This document shows positions 7,919-16,456 of a stretch of DNA of 64,000 nt, piece by piece. The stretch is from Paenibacillus plantarum (GTDB taxonomy: Bacteria; Bacillota; Bacilli; Paenibacillales; NBRC-103111), in assembly GCF_013141695.1 (NCBI RefSeq), contig NZ_WHNY01000093.1:1-64000 (forward strand). Direction: 5' to 3'. The notes below the pieces were generated by a model. That model had not been told where the DNA came from, searched no databases, and saw only the letters and a program-made list of their open reading frames with translations. Positions within the stretch are counted from its first letter, which is position 1. Each line of letters opens with the position of its first letter. The translations under genes and the position numbers were made by a program.

Positions 7919-8923
7919 TTATTTATACAAAACTTGCGCTAGATCTTTGAATGCTGCAGGTGCATTGACGATGGATGCAATCCCGAAAAGATTATAATCT
8001 AGAGGTTTGAATTTACCGTTCTTGAACGCGTTCAACTTCTCCCATGAACCGTTCTTCTTCAAGTCTTCTTCTAACTTCTTAGATACAGCTGCAGGGTCGC
8101 CATGAGCTACCAGCAAAATCACATCTGGATTCGCAGCAACAATGCTTTCCATGTTCAGTGGCACATACGCTTCTTTCAGCTTAAGAACGTCGGAGACTAC
8201 GTTGGAAGCTCCCAGTTGCTTCACCAAGCTGCCTGTGAACGTGTTCTCGTTCATGAACATCAGGGATTCAGCGGATCCGAAAAGAATAAGGACTTTCGGC
8301 GCTGGTTTCCCTTTGCCAAGCTCACGTGCTGCTGTTTCCTCGGTGATTGTTTTCTCAAGCAATGCTGTTGCTTTCGCTTCTTGCTTGAATAATCGACCCA
8401 AGACGACTGTAGAAAGCTTCAGTTCTTCTAAGGAATCTACCGGAATGTAGGCAGATGGCAGCTTAGCCGGTTGGAATTTCTTCTCTAGACTATCTTTGAT
8501 GGACGCTGGCGAAACAATCACATCAGGCGTTAGTTTAGCAATTTGCTCTAAATCAGGTGCGTGTGAGCTGCCGATTTTCGTCACATTCGCATAAGCTGCT
8601 GGCATCTTGCTCGTTGTCGTTGGTACGCCAACTGGCATTACGCCAAGCTCATTAAGGATCTCCGAGATCCCTACAGAGACGGTAACGACTTTCGCAGGGT
8701 TTGGTGTTTTGAACTGAGCTAGCAGCTCAGTCGCCTTAGCTTCATCAATCGCAACCTTCGGCGCTGCTGTTGGTGCTGCAGTTGGAGCTGGCGTTGCGGC
8801 AGCTTTCGCTGCGGCACTTGCTGCTGGTGATGCAGCTGTTTCAGTGGAAGTCCCTTGACCGCAAGCGACAGTCAACGAGAGTAATAGTACGGCCATGCCT
8901 ATTTTTACGGATGCCTGTTTCAT
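7919..8923 (-). CDS. Haem/iron-complex substrate-binding lipoprotein
   Basis: A 334-residue lipoprotein. The signal peptide ends in the lipobox LTVAC (cysteine near residue 21). A low-complexity Ala/Pro/Thr linker (residues 27-55) leads to a periplasmic-binding-protein domain of the helical-backbone class (FepB/HmuT/IsdE). Supporting segments are VGISEILNELGVMPVGVPTT, the LEQIAKLTPDVIVSP strand and the C-terminal helix. It captures the ligand outside the membrane and delivers it to the FecCD permease. The HugZ-like gene in the operon points to haem; a siderophore ligand is not excluded. It is the first gene of the operon, directly downstream of two Fur-box-like sites. Confidence 0.85.
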   Translation of the reverse strand: MKQASVKIGMAVLLLSLTVACGQGTSTETAASPAASAAAKAAATPAPTAAPTAAPKVAIDEAKATELLAQFKTPNPAKVVTVSVGISEILNELGVMPVGVPTTTSKMPAAYANVTKIGSSHAPDLEQIAKLTPDVIVSPASIKDSLEKKFQPAKLPSAYIPVDSLEELKLSTVVLGRLFKQEAKATALLEKTITEETAARELGKGKPAPKVLILFGSAESLMFMNENTFTGSLVKQLGASNVVSDVLKLKEAYVPLNMESIVAANPDVILLVAHGDPAAVSKKLEEDLKKNGSWEKLNAFKNGKFKPLDYNLFGIASIVNAPAAFKDLAQVLYK

Positions 8924-8950
8924 AATATGTTGAATCCCCCTGTTTGTAAT

Positions 8951-8998
8951 TGATAATGATTTTCATTATTATTATAGTGATAATGATAATTGTTTTCA
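8951..8998 (-). promoter_or_regulatory. Tandem Fur boxes
   Basis: TGATAATGATTTTCA at 8951-8965 fits the 7-1-7 Fur consensus (TGATAAT-N-ATTATCA) with one mismatch. A second element, TGATAATGATAATTG, starts at 8978 and continues to TTTTCA at 8998. They lie 28-75 bp upstream of the lipoprotein gene, so iron repression of the four-gene haem operon is expected. Confidence 0.85.
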
Positions 8999-9053
8999 AT
9001 AGAAATTTTATTGTCGTATTTTAGTCAGCCGAATTCCGCTAAAATTCTGCATG

Positions 9054-9094
9054 CAAAAAACCGTGAAAGGTGCGAATTCGCTACCTTTCACGGT
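9054..9094 (-). terminator. Terminator of cysK
   Basis: Perfect 11-bp arms (CCGTGAAAGGT at 9061-9071, its complement at 9083-9093) followed on the minus strand by TTTTTT. It lies 23 bp after the cysK stop. Confidence 0.9.
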
Positions 9095-9116
9095 CTATTG
9101 GACTTTGTTAGTACGC

Positions 9117-10055
9117 CTATTCGAGCTCTGCAAAGAGCGCCGATGACAAATATCGCTCGCCGGTGTCCGGCAGAATGACGACGATTGTCTTCCCATTATT
9201 CTCAGGTCGCTTTGCCAGTTGAACGGCTGCAAAGGCTGCAGCCCCAGACGAAATGCCGACGAGAAGCCCTTCGCTTTTGGCCAATTGGCGCGCCGTCTCC
9301 ATCGCCTCTTCATTGCTAACGGTGAGGATTTCGTCCACAATGGCCCGGTTGAAGTTATCCGGCACAAAACCTGCGCCGATCCCTTGGATCTGGTGCACAC
9401 CACGTGTGCCGCCAGACAACACGGGAGAATCCGCAGGTTCAACAGCCACAATTTGAACATCGGAATGCCGCTGCTTCAGAATCTCTCCTACACCCGTAAT
9501 GGTGCCTCCTGAACCTACGCCTGCTACAAAAATATCAACCTTTCCGCCCGTATCTCGCCAAATTTCTTCTGCCGTGGTCGTGCGATGAACCTCAGGGTTG
9601 GCTGGATTGCTGAACTGCTGCGGGATATAGGAATTGGGCAGCCCAGTAGCTAGCTCCTTGGCCTTGCGAATGGCACCTTGCATGCCTTCCGCAGCTGGCG
9701 TGAGCACAAGCTCTGCGCCTAGCGCTCTTACAATTTTGCGGCGCTCCTCACTGAACGAATCCGGCAAAATAATGATCAACCGGTAGCCCAATGCAGCTGC
9801 TGCAAAAGCCAGACCTATGCCCGTATTCCCACTCGTCGGCTCGATAATGACGGTGTCCTGATTGATTTTCCCCTTGCGTTCTGCGTCCTTCAGCATGGCA
9901 TAGCCGATGCGATCCTTCACGCTGCCCGCCGGATTGAAATACTCCAGCTTCGCGACAATGCGAGCTTCAACCCCTTGCCTTTTATTAAAATTCCAGAGCT
10001 CCAGCAACGGTGTATTTCCGATGAGTTCTGTTAAATTATTATATATTTTGGTCAT
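9117..10055 (-). CDS. cysK: Cysteine synthase A (O-acetylserine sulfhydrylase)
   Basis: A 312-residue PLP enzyme that makes cysteine from O-acetylserine and sulfide. The PLP lysine is in NPAGSVKDRIG (near residue 45), the phosphate/substrate loop is EPTSGNTGIGLA (near 73), and the glycine-rich GVGSGGTITGVGE loop (near 180) binds the PLP phosphate. Length and N-terminus (LTELIGNTPLLEL) are normal for CysK. RBS GAGGG lies upstream of the ATG. An extended -10-like TGTTATACT lies on the same strand about 65 bp upstream. It is monocistronic, ending at a strong terminator. Confidence 0.93.
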   Translation of the reverse strand: MTKIYNNLTELIGNTPLLELWNFNKRQGVEARIVAKLEYFNPAGSVKDRIGYAMLKDAERKGKINQDTVIIEPTSGNTGIGLAFAAAALGYRLIIILPDSFSEERRKIVRALGAELVLTPAAEGMQGAIRKAKELATGLPNSYIPQQFSNPANPEVHRTTTAEEIWRDTGGKVDIFVAGVGSGGTITGVGEILKQRHSDVQIVAVEPADSPVLSGGTRGVHQIQGIGAGFVPDNFNRAIVDEILTVSNEEAMETARQLAKSEGLLVGISSGAAAFAAVQLAKRPENNGKTIVVILPDTGERYLSSALFAELE

Positions 10056-10592
10056 AGGAGACCCTCGCTTTCGCAGGTGTAATATTAAACCGATACGTTT
10101 AGTGGGATATTTATCAAGTATAACACCTGTTTTGAGGGAACTTAAATCAATAATCCTGATGAGGAGGTGTGGTATTTTCTTATATTGGGGGATTTAGGCG
10201 ACGGGTCGTTGCGCATCCCCGTGTAGCTGAAGGGTGGTGATGCCACCTGTATTGGTAATGATAATGGGAAGCTTTACCTGTATAAACTACAGCTAATTCC
10301 CGTGATTTCTCGGGAAAATCGGTTTTAAATGGAAAATCTACAGTTAATAATAGCCGAACTTGCCTTTACAGCCTCCTCGGTCAAAATTAACTGTACAAAA
10401 TCCATTTATTGCGATGAATTAGAAAAATGCGGCGAAATTCACATCATAAAATCCATCTAGTTCGACTCTGAAGCATATTAAGCGAAATTCGACGCAAGTC
10501 AGTGTGGATTAGAAGAGAACTATGACTCGAACATATGGTACACTGATTTTTAGATGATAACTATCATAAATAGAGTGCAAGGAGAACCGACA
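10056..10592. other. 537-bp intergenic region between cysK and exoA
   Basis: No protein gene is supported here. It holds the cysK promoter region, a small GGTGG/CCACC hairpin near 10233-10247, the AT-rich repeat locus B (listed separately) and the exonuclease promoter region. A 12-codon ORF near 10160-10197 has no convincing signals. Confidence 0.6.
10330..10480. repeat. Intergenic AT-rich repeat, locus B
   Basis: Contains TACAGTTAAT (10339-10348) and its exact inverse ATTAACTGTA (10386-10395), a 10-bp inverted pair 37 bp apart, followed by AAATCCATTTATT (10398-10410). The same words occur at 1-66, 17420-17632 and 43985-44180, with GAAATT-rich spacers in between. Confidence 0.55.
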
Positions 10593-11351
10593 ATGAAACT
10601 GGTATCTTGGAATGTGAATGGCTTGAGAGCCTGCGTGAATAAAGGGTTTACGGATTATTTTAAAGAGGTGGATGCGGATCTCTTCTGCTTGCAGGAAACA
10701 AAGCTGCAGGAGGGGCAAATCGACCTCGATCTAGGAGAGGGCTATAAGCAATATTGGAACTATGCGGAGAAAAAAGGGTATTCCGGTACGGCTGTTTTCT
10801 CGAAAGTGGAGCCACTTTCTGTCCGATACGGTATCGAAGAAGATTCCGAGCCTGAAGGTCGCATCCTGACCTTAGAGTTCGAGAATTTCTACCTCGTTAC
10901 TGTGTATACGCCCAATGCGAAGCGTGATCTATCCAGATTGCCCTATCGGTTAGAGTGGGAGGATCGGTTCCGTGATTATTTAGTCGGTTTGGATGCGGTT
11001 AAACCAGTGCTGGTTTGCGGTGATTTGAATGTTGCCCATCACGAGATCGATTTAAAAAATGCCAAAGGCAACCACAACAACTCCGGCTTCACCCTCGAAG
11101 AGCGTGGCAAAATGACGGACTTGTTAGCAGCAGGCTTTCTCGATACGTTCCGACATCTGTACCCGGAGAGAACCGACGTGTATTCGTGGTGGTCCAATAT
11201 GCCTGGCGTTCGTGCCCGGAATGTGGGCTGGCGGATTGACTATTTCCTCGCATCAGCCCGATTAGCACCGAAGATCACGGAGGCATCCATTGCCTGTGAT
11301 ATTCTAGGAAGCGATCATTGTCCGGTGGTATTGGAGCTGGATTTAGCCTAG
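10593..11351 (+). CDS. exoA: Exodeoxyribonuclease III / AP endonuclease
   Basis: A 252-residue endonuclease/exonuclease/phosphatase-fold enzyme that cuts at abasic sites and degrades 3' ends in base-excision repair. Diagnostic segments are the start VSWNVNGLRAC, LFCLQETKLQ with the metal-binding glutamate, VYTPNAKRDLSRL, the catalytic VCGDLNVAHHEID and the C-terminal SDHCPVVLEL containing the catalytic histidine. The start is ATG 10593 with AAGGAG nine bases upstream; a start 39 bp further upstream is not supported. Length is normal for the ExoA/XthA family. Confidence 0.93.
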   Translation: MKLVSWNVNGLRACVNKGFTDYFKEVDADLFCLQETKLQEGQIDLDLGEGYKQYWNYAEKKGYSGTAVFSKVEPLSVRYGIEEDSEPEGRILTLEFENFYLVTVYTPNAKRDLSRLPYRLEWEDRFRDYLVGLDAVKPVLVCGDLNVAHHEIDLKNAKGNHNNSGFTLEERGKMTDLLAAGFLDTFRHLYPERTDVYSWWSNMPGVRARNVGWRIDYFLASARLAPKITEASIACDILGSDHCPVVLELDLA

Positions 11352-11482
11352 AGCACGTGGCTGCTCCCAATCCCCGACTTAAGGAGGAGCACCCGCTCCG
11401 ACCATGGTCGCTTCTGGAAATAACTCCCTGAATGGTAAAATCGAATCAACAAGAATTCGATGAGAGCTGTGAGGGATGCAAA

Positions 11483-12139
11483 ATGAAGAGAAACCGAAGA
11501 AGACGACGGAATTGGGTGTTTGGTATTCTAGCTTTCCTAGCCGTTGGGATCGCGGCTTATGCCTTGCTACTGTATGGTAACCCCGACGATATCAAGGATC
11601 AAGGCTTCGTTACCGCGAAAGGTACCATGCCTGATCTATGGTATACCGTACTATGGTTCCACGCCGTTTCTGGCGGCATTGCGCTCGGCATTGGTTGGCT
11701 GCAATTCATCAAGAGGATCCGTCTCCGAACACCGAATGTCCATCGCGCGATTGGCTATGTGTATGCAACGATGATTACGGTAGCAGGTGTGACTGGTCTC
11801 TACATGGCTTATTATACTAGCGGTGGTTTGAGCGCTCAGCTTGGCTTTGGAGCTCTATCTCTCATGTGGTTGTACACACTTTACCAAAGTTTAAAGAGCA
11901 TTATGGCCGATCGCAATCCGCGCGCGCACGGTCAATGGATGCTGCGAAATTACGCATTGTCCTGCGCAGCGATCTCGCTCCGTGTTATGACGCCACTCGC
12001 AGCTGTGTTCTGGGGTCTCACGGATACGAACGATACGTTCGGCGTCATTGCTTGGATCTGTTGGTTGCCGAATTTGCTCTTAGCGGAGATGATCATTCGC
12101 GCTGGGCTTCGGAGAGTGGTGCGTCCTTTGAACGTGTAG
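11483..12139 (+). CDS. DUF2306 membrane protein
   Basis: A 218-residue protein with a very basic N-terminus (MKRNRRRRR) and about six membrane helices. The pattern of a histidine in the first core helix (LWFHAVSGGIALGIGWLQF), NVHRAIGYVYATM, and RAHGQWMLRNYALSCAAISLR fits DUF2306. The conserved histidines suggest haem or metal binding, but no function is established. The start is set by GAGGG seven bases before ATG 11483; an in-frame ATG at 11432 has no RBS. It follows the exonuclease by 131 bp, without a clear terminator between them. Confidence 0.75.
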   Translation: MKRNRRRRRNWVFGILAFLAVGIAAYALLLYGNPDDIKDQGFVTAKGTMPDLWYTVLWFHAVSGGIALGIGWLQFIKRIRLRTPNVHRAIGYVYATMITVAGVTGLYMAYYTSGGLSAQLGFGALSLMWLYTLYQSLKSIMADRNPRAHGQWMLRNYALSCAAISLRVMTPLAAVFWGLTDTNDTFGVIAWICWLPNLLLAEMIIRAGLRRVVRPLNV

Positions 12140-12152
12140 GCATTAGATAGAC

Positions 12153-12184
12153 AAGAACCCCCTTTAATTGCGAATGGGGTTCTT
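12153..12184. terminator. Hairpin between convergent genes
   Basis: Nine-base arms AAGAACCCC (12153-12161) and GGGGTTCTT (12176-12184) lie between the DUF2306 and VOC genes, which converge. There is no long T tract on either strand, so termination efficiency is uncertain. Confidence 0.55.
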
Positions 12185-12190
12185 AGCTGT

Positions 12191-12595
12191 TTAAGTTGAT
12201 TCAGGGTTAACCGCGAAAAGTGAATGGATATTCCCATCTGGATCAGCAAAGAAGGCCGTTACGTGCCCCCAGGACTTTACTATTGGCTCCATAATCGCCG
12301 TAGCTCCTTTGGAGACGTACTCCTCATAAAGAGCATGCACATCTTCTGGTGTGTCACATTGAAAATTAAACTCAAAAGCTTGCCCTTTGCGCTCTTCCAG
12401 AAATGAAGGATGATCATTCGTATTATTCGCCATAAGAGGAGTCGTGAAAATGGCTAGACGAACGCCGCTATTGTCGAATTCAACATAATCCGCTTCTTCC
12501 ACAACAATACGAAATCCAAGCACATCCCGATAAAAATGAGCTAGTCGTGCCACATCCTGCGATAACATTGTGATGCCTTCTAATTGGATTCTCAT
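12191..12595 (-). CDS. VOC (glyoxalase/bleomycin-resistance fold) protein
   Basis: A 134-residue single-module VOC protein with the two beta-alpha-beta-beta-beta repeats: MLSQDVARLAHFYRDVLGFR at the N-terminus, then FADPDGNIHSLF at the C-terminus, the usual metal-ligand strand. A central FEFNFQCDTPEDVHALYEEY fits the second repeat. The family includes lyases, dioxygenases and drug-binding proteins; no substrate can be assigned. RBS GGTGGG lies before the ATG. It is probably monocistronic. Confidence 0.8.
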   Translation of the reverse strand: MRIQLEGITMLSQDVARLAHFYRDVLGFRIVVEEADYVEFDNSGVRLAIFTTPLMANNTNDHPSFLEERKGQAFEFNFQCDTPEDVHALYEEYVSKGATAIMEPIVKSWGHVTAFFADPDGNIHSLFAVNPEST

Positions 12596-12674
12596 TTGGC
12601 GATCCCACCATTCTTTCGTTTCCTAAAATTGTACCATGTACAACTATATGGGATCAAGTGTTCTTATTTGATTT

Positions 12675-13901
12675 CTACTCAATCAGCAGATCCTTAATGA
12701 CAGTCCTCATCTGATTTTCTGTTAATGTACCTACTCGGTTGTAGGCAACCCTTCCCTGCTTATCTACGAAAATGGAAACTGGAATGGATCGAAGTTTGTA
12801 GGCTTGCGTGACCTTTTTATCGGGATCGAGCAACACACGGAAGGAATAAGGATGTTCTTTCAGATATTCGCTTACCTTCTCCTGACTTTCACCGACATCA
12901 ATAGCCAATATAACGAGATTGTCATCTTTATAATCGTGATACACCTTCTCCATATCCGGCATTTCTTTGATACACCACTTGCACCAAGTTGCCCAAAAGT
13001 TGATATACACGTTTTTGCCTTTCAGATCGCTTAATGTTACCCGCTGACCTTGTAAGTCCGTTACTGTAAAATCGATCGCTTTCTCCCGCTCCTGAGTATC
13101 AAGTAATAGCGTGTCGGGCATCGCACCCCCCTCAATACTTTCCGTATTTGAAGCTGCTGGCTGCAAGCTGGAGGATTCTACGGCCGCTTTTTCACTAATG
13201 CTATATGAGCTTGTTAAAAAGGAAAGGGACTGATTAATCATCTCCATCCGATTCGTGAAAACGAGAAGACCCATAAAGATCATAATGACGCCGCTGACGA
13301 TGGAGAAAATGGGCAAGTATTTGGAAACCTTTTTCAACAATCGGGATAAATGTTCGACCAAAAAGGCCGAAAGCACAAATGGCACCGCCATCCCTAGCGA
13401 GTAGGCTGTGAGGAGAAGGACTCCCTTCTGGATCGTTTCCATGCTGCCCGCATAGATGAGAATCGTAGAGAGCATCGGACCGATACAGGGTGTCCAACCC
13501 ACTGCGAATGCCATCCCTACCAGAAACGGACCCGTTTTCCTCGCAGATGGGCCGCTAGTTAGGAGCCTTTTTTCGGAATACAACAATTTAATCTTAAATA
13601 TCCCTGTCATATGAAGTCCAAACAGAATAATGACTACGCCGCCAATCTGTCTAAAAATCGATAAATTGGACGTAAATAATTTGCTGATCGAACTTACGGA
13701 AATACCTAAGCCTATAAACACAAGGGAGAAGCCCAGTATAAAGAACAAGGATTTATAGACGACCTGACTCTTCCCTTTGTTTGTAACTAGTTCGGTCAGA
13801 GATGAGCCTACAATATAGCTGAAATACACAGGAATGAGCGGAAGAACGCAAGGGGATATGAATGAAAGCAGCCCCGCTGTAAAAGCCAAGATGAAGTCCA
13901 A
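12675..13901 (-). CDS. CcdA-TlpA fusion, thiol-disulfide electron carrier
   Basis: A 408-residue fusion. Residues 1-220 are a CcdA/DsbD-type membrane domain with six helices and the two redox cysteines in FISPCVLPLIP (C18) and VGWTPCIGPML (C139). Residues about 270-408 are an extracytoplasmic TlpA/ResA-like thioredoxin domain with active site WATWCKWC (307-310) and cis-proline IPVS. The fusion should pass electrons from cytoplasmic thioredoxin across the membrane to its own outer domain. The start is taken as TTG 13901, because GGAGGAG lies seven bases before it and it gives the standard CcdA N-terminus; an upstream in-frame start at 13967 falls in the preceding terminator. It is the third gene of a redox-themed operon. 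Confidence 0.88.
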   Translation of the reverse strand: MDFILAFTAGLLSFISPCVLPLIPVYFSYIVGSSLTELVTNKGKSQVVYKSLFFILGFSLVFIGLGISVSSISKLFTSNLSIFRQIGGVVIILFGLHMTGIFKIKLLYSEKRLLTSGPSARKTGPFLVGMAFAVGWTPCIGPMLSTILIYAGSMETIQKGVLLLTAYSLGMAVPFVLSAFLVEHLSRLLKKVSKYLPIFSIVSGVIMIFMGLLVFTNRMEMINQSLSFLTSSYSISEKAAVESSSLQPAASNTESIEGGAMPDTLLLDTQEREKAIDFTVTDLQGQRVTLSDLKGKNVYINFWATWCKWCIKEMPDMEKVYHDYKDDNLVILAIDVGESQEKVSEYLKEHPYSFRVLLDPDKKVTQAYKLRSIPVSIFVDKQGRVAYNRVGTLTENQMRTVIKDLLIE

Positions 13902-13935
13902 ATCGGTTCTCCTCCCATGATCGTTTTGACCAAAA

Positions 13936-13965
13936 TGGGCAAAATGGGCAGCCTTGCGGCTACCC
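13936..13965 (-). terminator. Hairpin between the SLH-thioredoxin gene and ccdA-tlpA
   Basis: An 8-bp stem with one G-U pair (13946-13953 with 13958-13965) and a 4-nt loop, followed on the minus strand by ATTTTGCCCATTTT. It sits just after the stop at 13976 and may attenuate rather than block expression of ccdA-tlpA. Confidence 0.55.
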
Positions 13966-13975
13966 ATTTCACCTC

Positions 13976-16414
13976 TTATTTAAGTAAGTTGTATAACACT
14001 TGAGCTGCTTCTGCTCTCGTGGATAGGTTTTGTGGGTTAAGCTTTGCGTTATCCCCTGTTAGGATCCCACTCTCAACAAGTGACTTGAATGCTTCTTGCG
14101 CAAATCCAGCGATTTGGCCCGCATCCGTGAAACTAGATAATGTAGCTGCCCCATTCCCTTTTGGAAGCTTATTCAGTACACCTAACGAGCGATGTAACAG
14201 TGTGAACAGCTCCTCACGAGAGATGCTTTGATTCGGCGCGAATTGGTTATCACCAACACCACCTGCAATGTTCAGACGTTTAGCAGCCGCCAAATAAGGC
14301 GTGTAATACGTGTTGCCTGCATCCCCGAAATTGTCTTTCGCGTTCTCTTCCGGCGCTATGCCGTAGGCTTTTAATAGTAGCGTAATGAACTGTCCTCTTG
14401 TCAGCTTGTCGTTCGGGCTGAAATGGTTCTCGTCTGTGCCGCCAGCAATCTTATTGGCTGCTAAGAAGTTAATCGCTTGATAGTGCCATGCTGACTCTGG
14501 CACATCTACAAAGGCAGATTTCGTGTACGTGATCACAACATCCGTTGCTGGACTTGGGTTATAGCCATACTTGGCTGCATATCTAACTTGATAAGTGCCT
14601 GCCGATAGTCCTGTCGTTTCTGTCGCTTTGGCTACTGTGTACTTAGTGGTTCCGGAAAGCTTATATTCCAACTGCGCAGTTGTGCCTGTGATTTTTCCAT
14701 CAAGACTCAACGAAGTTGTTGCTGCTGCAGCGCTTAGCCCAGATGGTGCTGCCGGTTGCTCCAAATTCAAGTCAATGATTGTGGATGGGCTTGGCTTGAA
14801 GCCTGCCTTCGCTGCTGTCCTCACGTAATAAGTGCCTTGCGTAAGTCCTGTAAGGGACGTGCCTGTTACTTGTGCATAAGCTTTGTCTTCTGCACGTTTG
14901 TACTCAAGAGCAGTAGACGTACCGCTGATTTGACCATCCTTGCTCGTGTCTGACTTCGGAGCTTTCCCAGTTAGACCTGTTGGAGCTGCTTGCTCAGCCG
15001 CACCTTGCAGTTCGGAGAAGGCACGATCTAGAGCCTCAATATAGTTGTTGTAATTGACACCTTTTTTACCATTCAGTTCATAATCCGGTTGAATATCCTT
15101 CCACGTGTACATTAACTCAACATGATCAAGAATTGGGGCTGGTTTTCCTTGCGCATCTTTATGATCCTTGTTGTAAATAAAGAAGTAAGGCACTTGCAGC
15201 TTGTTAGCTACATGATCAACGCCATTCGCGTCCTTGTAGCTGACGTTATTGCTTGCTTTTGCATAAAGCGTTTCGATATTTGTTAAGTATGTATTAACCA
15301 AATCTACGTAACGATCAGCAAATGGAGCTCCGGTTGCACGGATTTGAAGGAAATTGCTGCTATCCGTTCCTACTGGCACATCTGGCGTCCCGCCAATACC
15401 TCCGTCCAACTTCGTATCCCAGTTGTACACTTTGGATACATTGTATTTCTTGGCATATTCATTGACATACTTCGCAACTGCCCGTGTATTAGGGCACCAA
15501 GAGCATCCGAATAGGAAAACATAGTTCCCTTCGCTTTTCAACACACCATTAAGCTCATCATAGGTTACTGGATCAAGCACGATGTCTTTATCCGCTTCAC
15601 CAAAGATTGTTTCTCCCGCGAATTCGTTATAGGAGGAGGCAATATAGTTGTTATTATTTTGATCGGCTTGCAACCCTGCTTTCAGGTTAGCTGGAACCGC
15701 ATCAAAGGCTGCGCTGACTTTCGCTTTATACGCATCCACTTTGGCTTTATCCACAACACCATTAGTTAAAAGTGCGTCGATTCCCTCTACCGAAGAAATA
15801 ATCGGTGCGTTGGCAGAGCCATTTTTGTTATTTTTGTTGTACACGAACAAATACGGGGTTTGAATCTTTTGAGCTGTCCCTGTCAGGGTTTTGGTAACGA
15901 GGTTAGGCGCCTTGCCTGACGTCACATCATTGCTGTACGTGACACTTTCCGAACCCTTGATTTGTGTGCTGAGATTGGTTAAATACTTATTAACCAGATC
16001 GACATAACGTCTCGAGATTGGATTATTGGCCGAGTCTGCAATATCTGTAGCCGGGTCTTTACCATCTAACCGCGTATCAAAGTTATAGATGGACTTAATT
16101 CCCTTCGCTTGTGCTACCTCATTTATGTATCCGACAACCGATTGTGTTTCTTTACTCCAAGCCCCGCCGAATAGGAATACATAGGTTCCTTCGGAGTCTA
16201 GTAAATAATCAAGTTCATGATAAGTTGTTGTTTTAAAAACGTTCTTATCGTCAACAAGATTATCATATTTTTGGTTGAAATAACTGGTATAAGTGCTGTT
16301 GATTGGGGCTGATGACGCTGCGGCGCTTGCTTGGTTACTCTGTAAAAAAGGTAATACTAGCGTAGCAGCCAGGACTAGCGTTAATGCTTTATGGGAAGTC
16401 GATGATTTGGTCAT
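13976..16414 (-). CDS. S-layer-anchored protein with two thioredoxin-like modules
   Basis: An 812-residue exported protein. Signal peptide is 1-31 (cleavage after QASA). Two homologous thioredoxin-like modules follow, at about 55-245 and 275-465. Both share YVFLFG at the redox position, a WDT/FDT-R/KLDG stretch and a PYLFVYNK / PYFFIYNK cis-proline-like strand. The second has CSWC (304-307); the first has GAWS with no cysteines, so one module is redox-dead. Two beta-rich repeats (about 475-552 and 553-631, GTYYVRTAAKAGFKPSP / GTYQVRYAAKYGYNPSP) act as spacers. Three SLH domains (634-690, 694-745, 760-812) anchor it to cell-wall polymer. It lies between the CX6C-tail gene (42 bp upstream) and ccdA-tlpA, so an extracellular thiol-disulfide role is inferred. 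Confidence 0.85.
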   Translation of the reverse strand: MTKSSTSHKALTLVLAATLVLPFLQSNQASAAASSAPINSTYTSYFNQKYDNLVDDKNVFKTTTYHELDYLLDSEGTYVFLFGGAWSKETQSVVGYINEVAQAKGIKSIYNFDTRLDGKDPATDIADSANNPISRRYVDLVNKYLTNLSTQIKGSESVTYSNDVTSGKAPNLVTKTLTGTAQKIQTPYLFVYNKNNKNGSANAPIISSVEGIDALLTNGVVDKAKVDAYKAKVSAAFDAVPANLKAGLQADQNNNNYIASSYNEFAGETIFGEADKDIVLDPVTYDELNGVLKSEGNYVFLFGCSWCPNTRAVAKYVNEYAKKYNVSKVYNWDTKLDGGIGGTPDVPVGTDSSNFLQIRATGAPFADRYVDLVNTYLTNIETLYAKASNNVSYKDANGVDHVANKLQVPYFFIYNKDHKDAQGKPAPILDHVELMYTWKDIQPDYELNGKKGVNYNNYIEALDRAFSELQGAAEQAAPTGLTGKAPKSDTSKDGQISGTSTALEYKRAEDKAYAQVTGTSLTGLTQGTYYVRTAAKAGFKPSPSTIIDLNLEQPAAPSGLSAAAATTSLSLDGKITGTTAQLEYKLSGTTKYTVAKATETTGLSAGTYQVRYAAKYGYNPSPATDVVITYTKSAFVDVPESAWHYQAINFLAANKIAGGTDENHFSPNDKLTRGQFITLLLKAYGIAPEENAKDNFGDAGNTYYTPYLAAAKRLNIAGGVGDNQFAPNQSISREELFTLLHRSLGVLNKLPKGNGAATLSSFTDAGQIAGFAQEAFKSLVESGILTGDNAKLNPQNLSTRAEAAQVLYNLLK

Positions 16415-16456
16415 AGTATTCTCCTCTGTGTTGGTTTCGTTAGTGTAATGCTCCGA

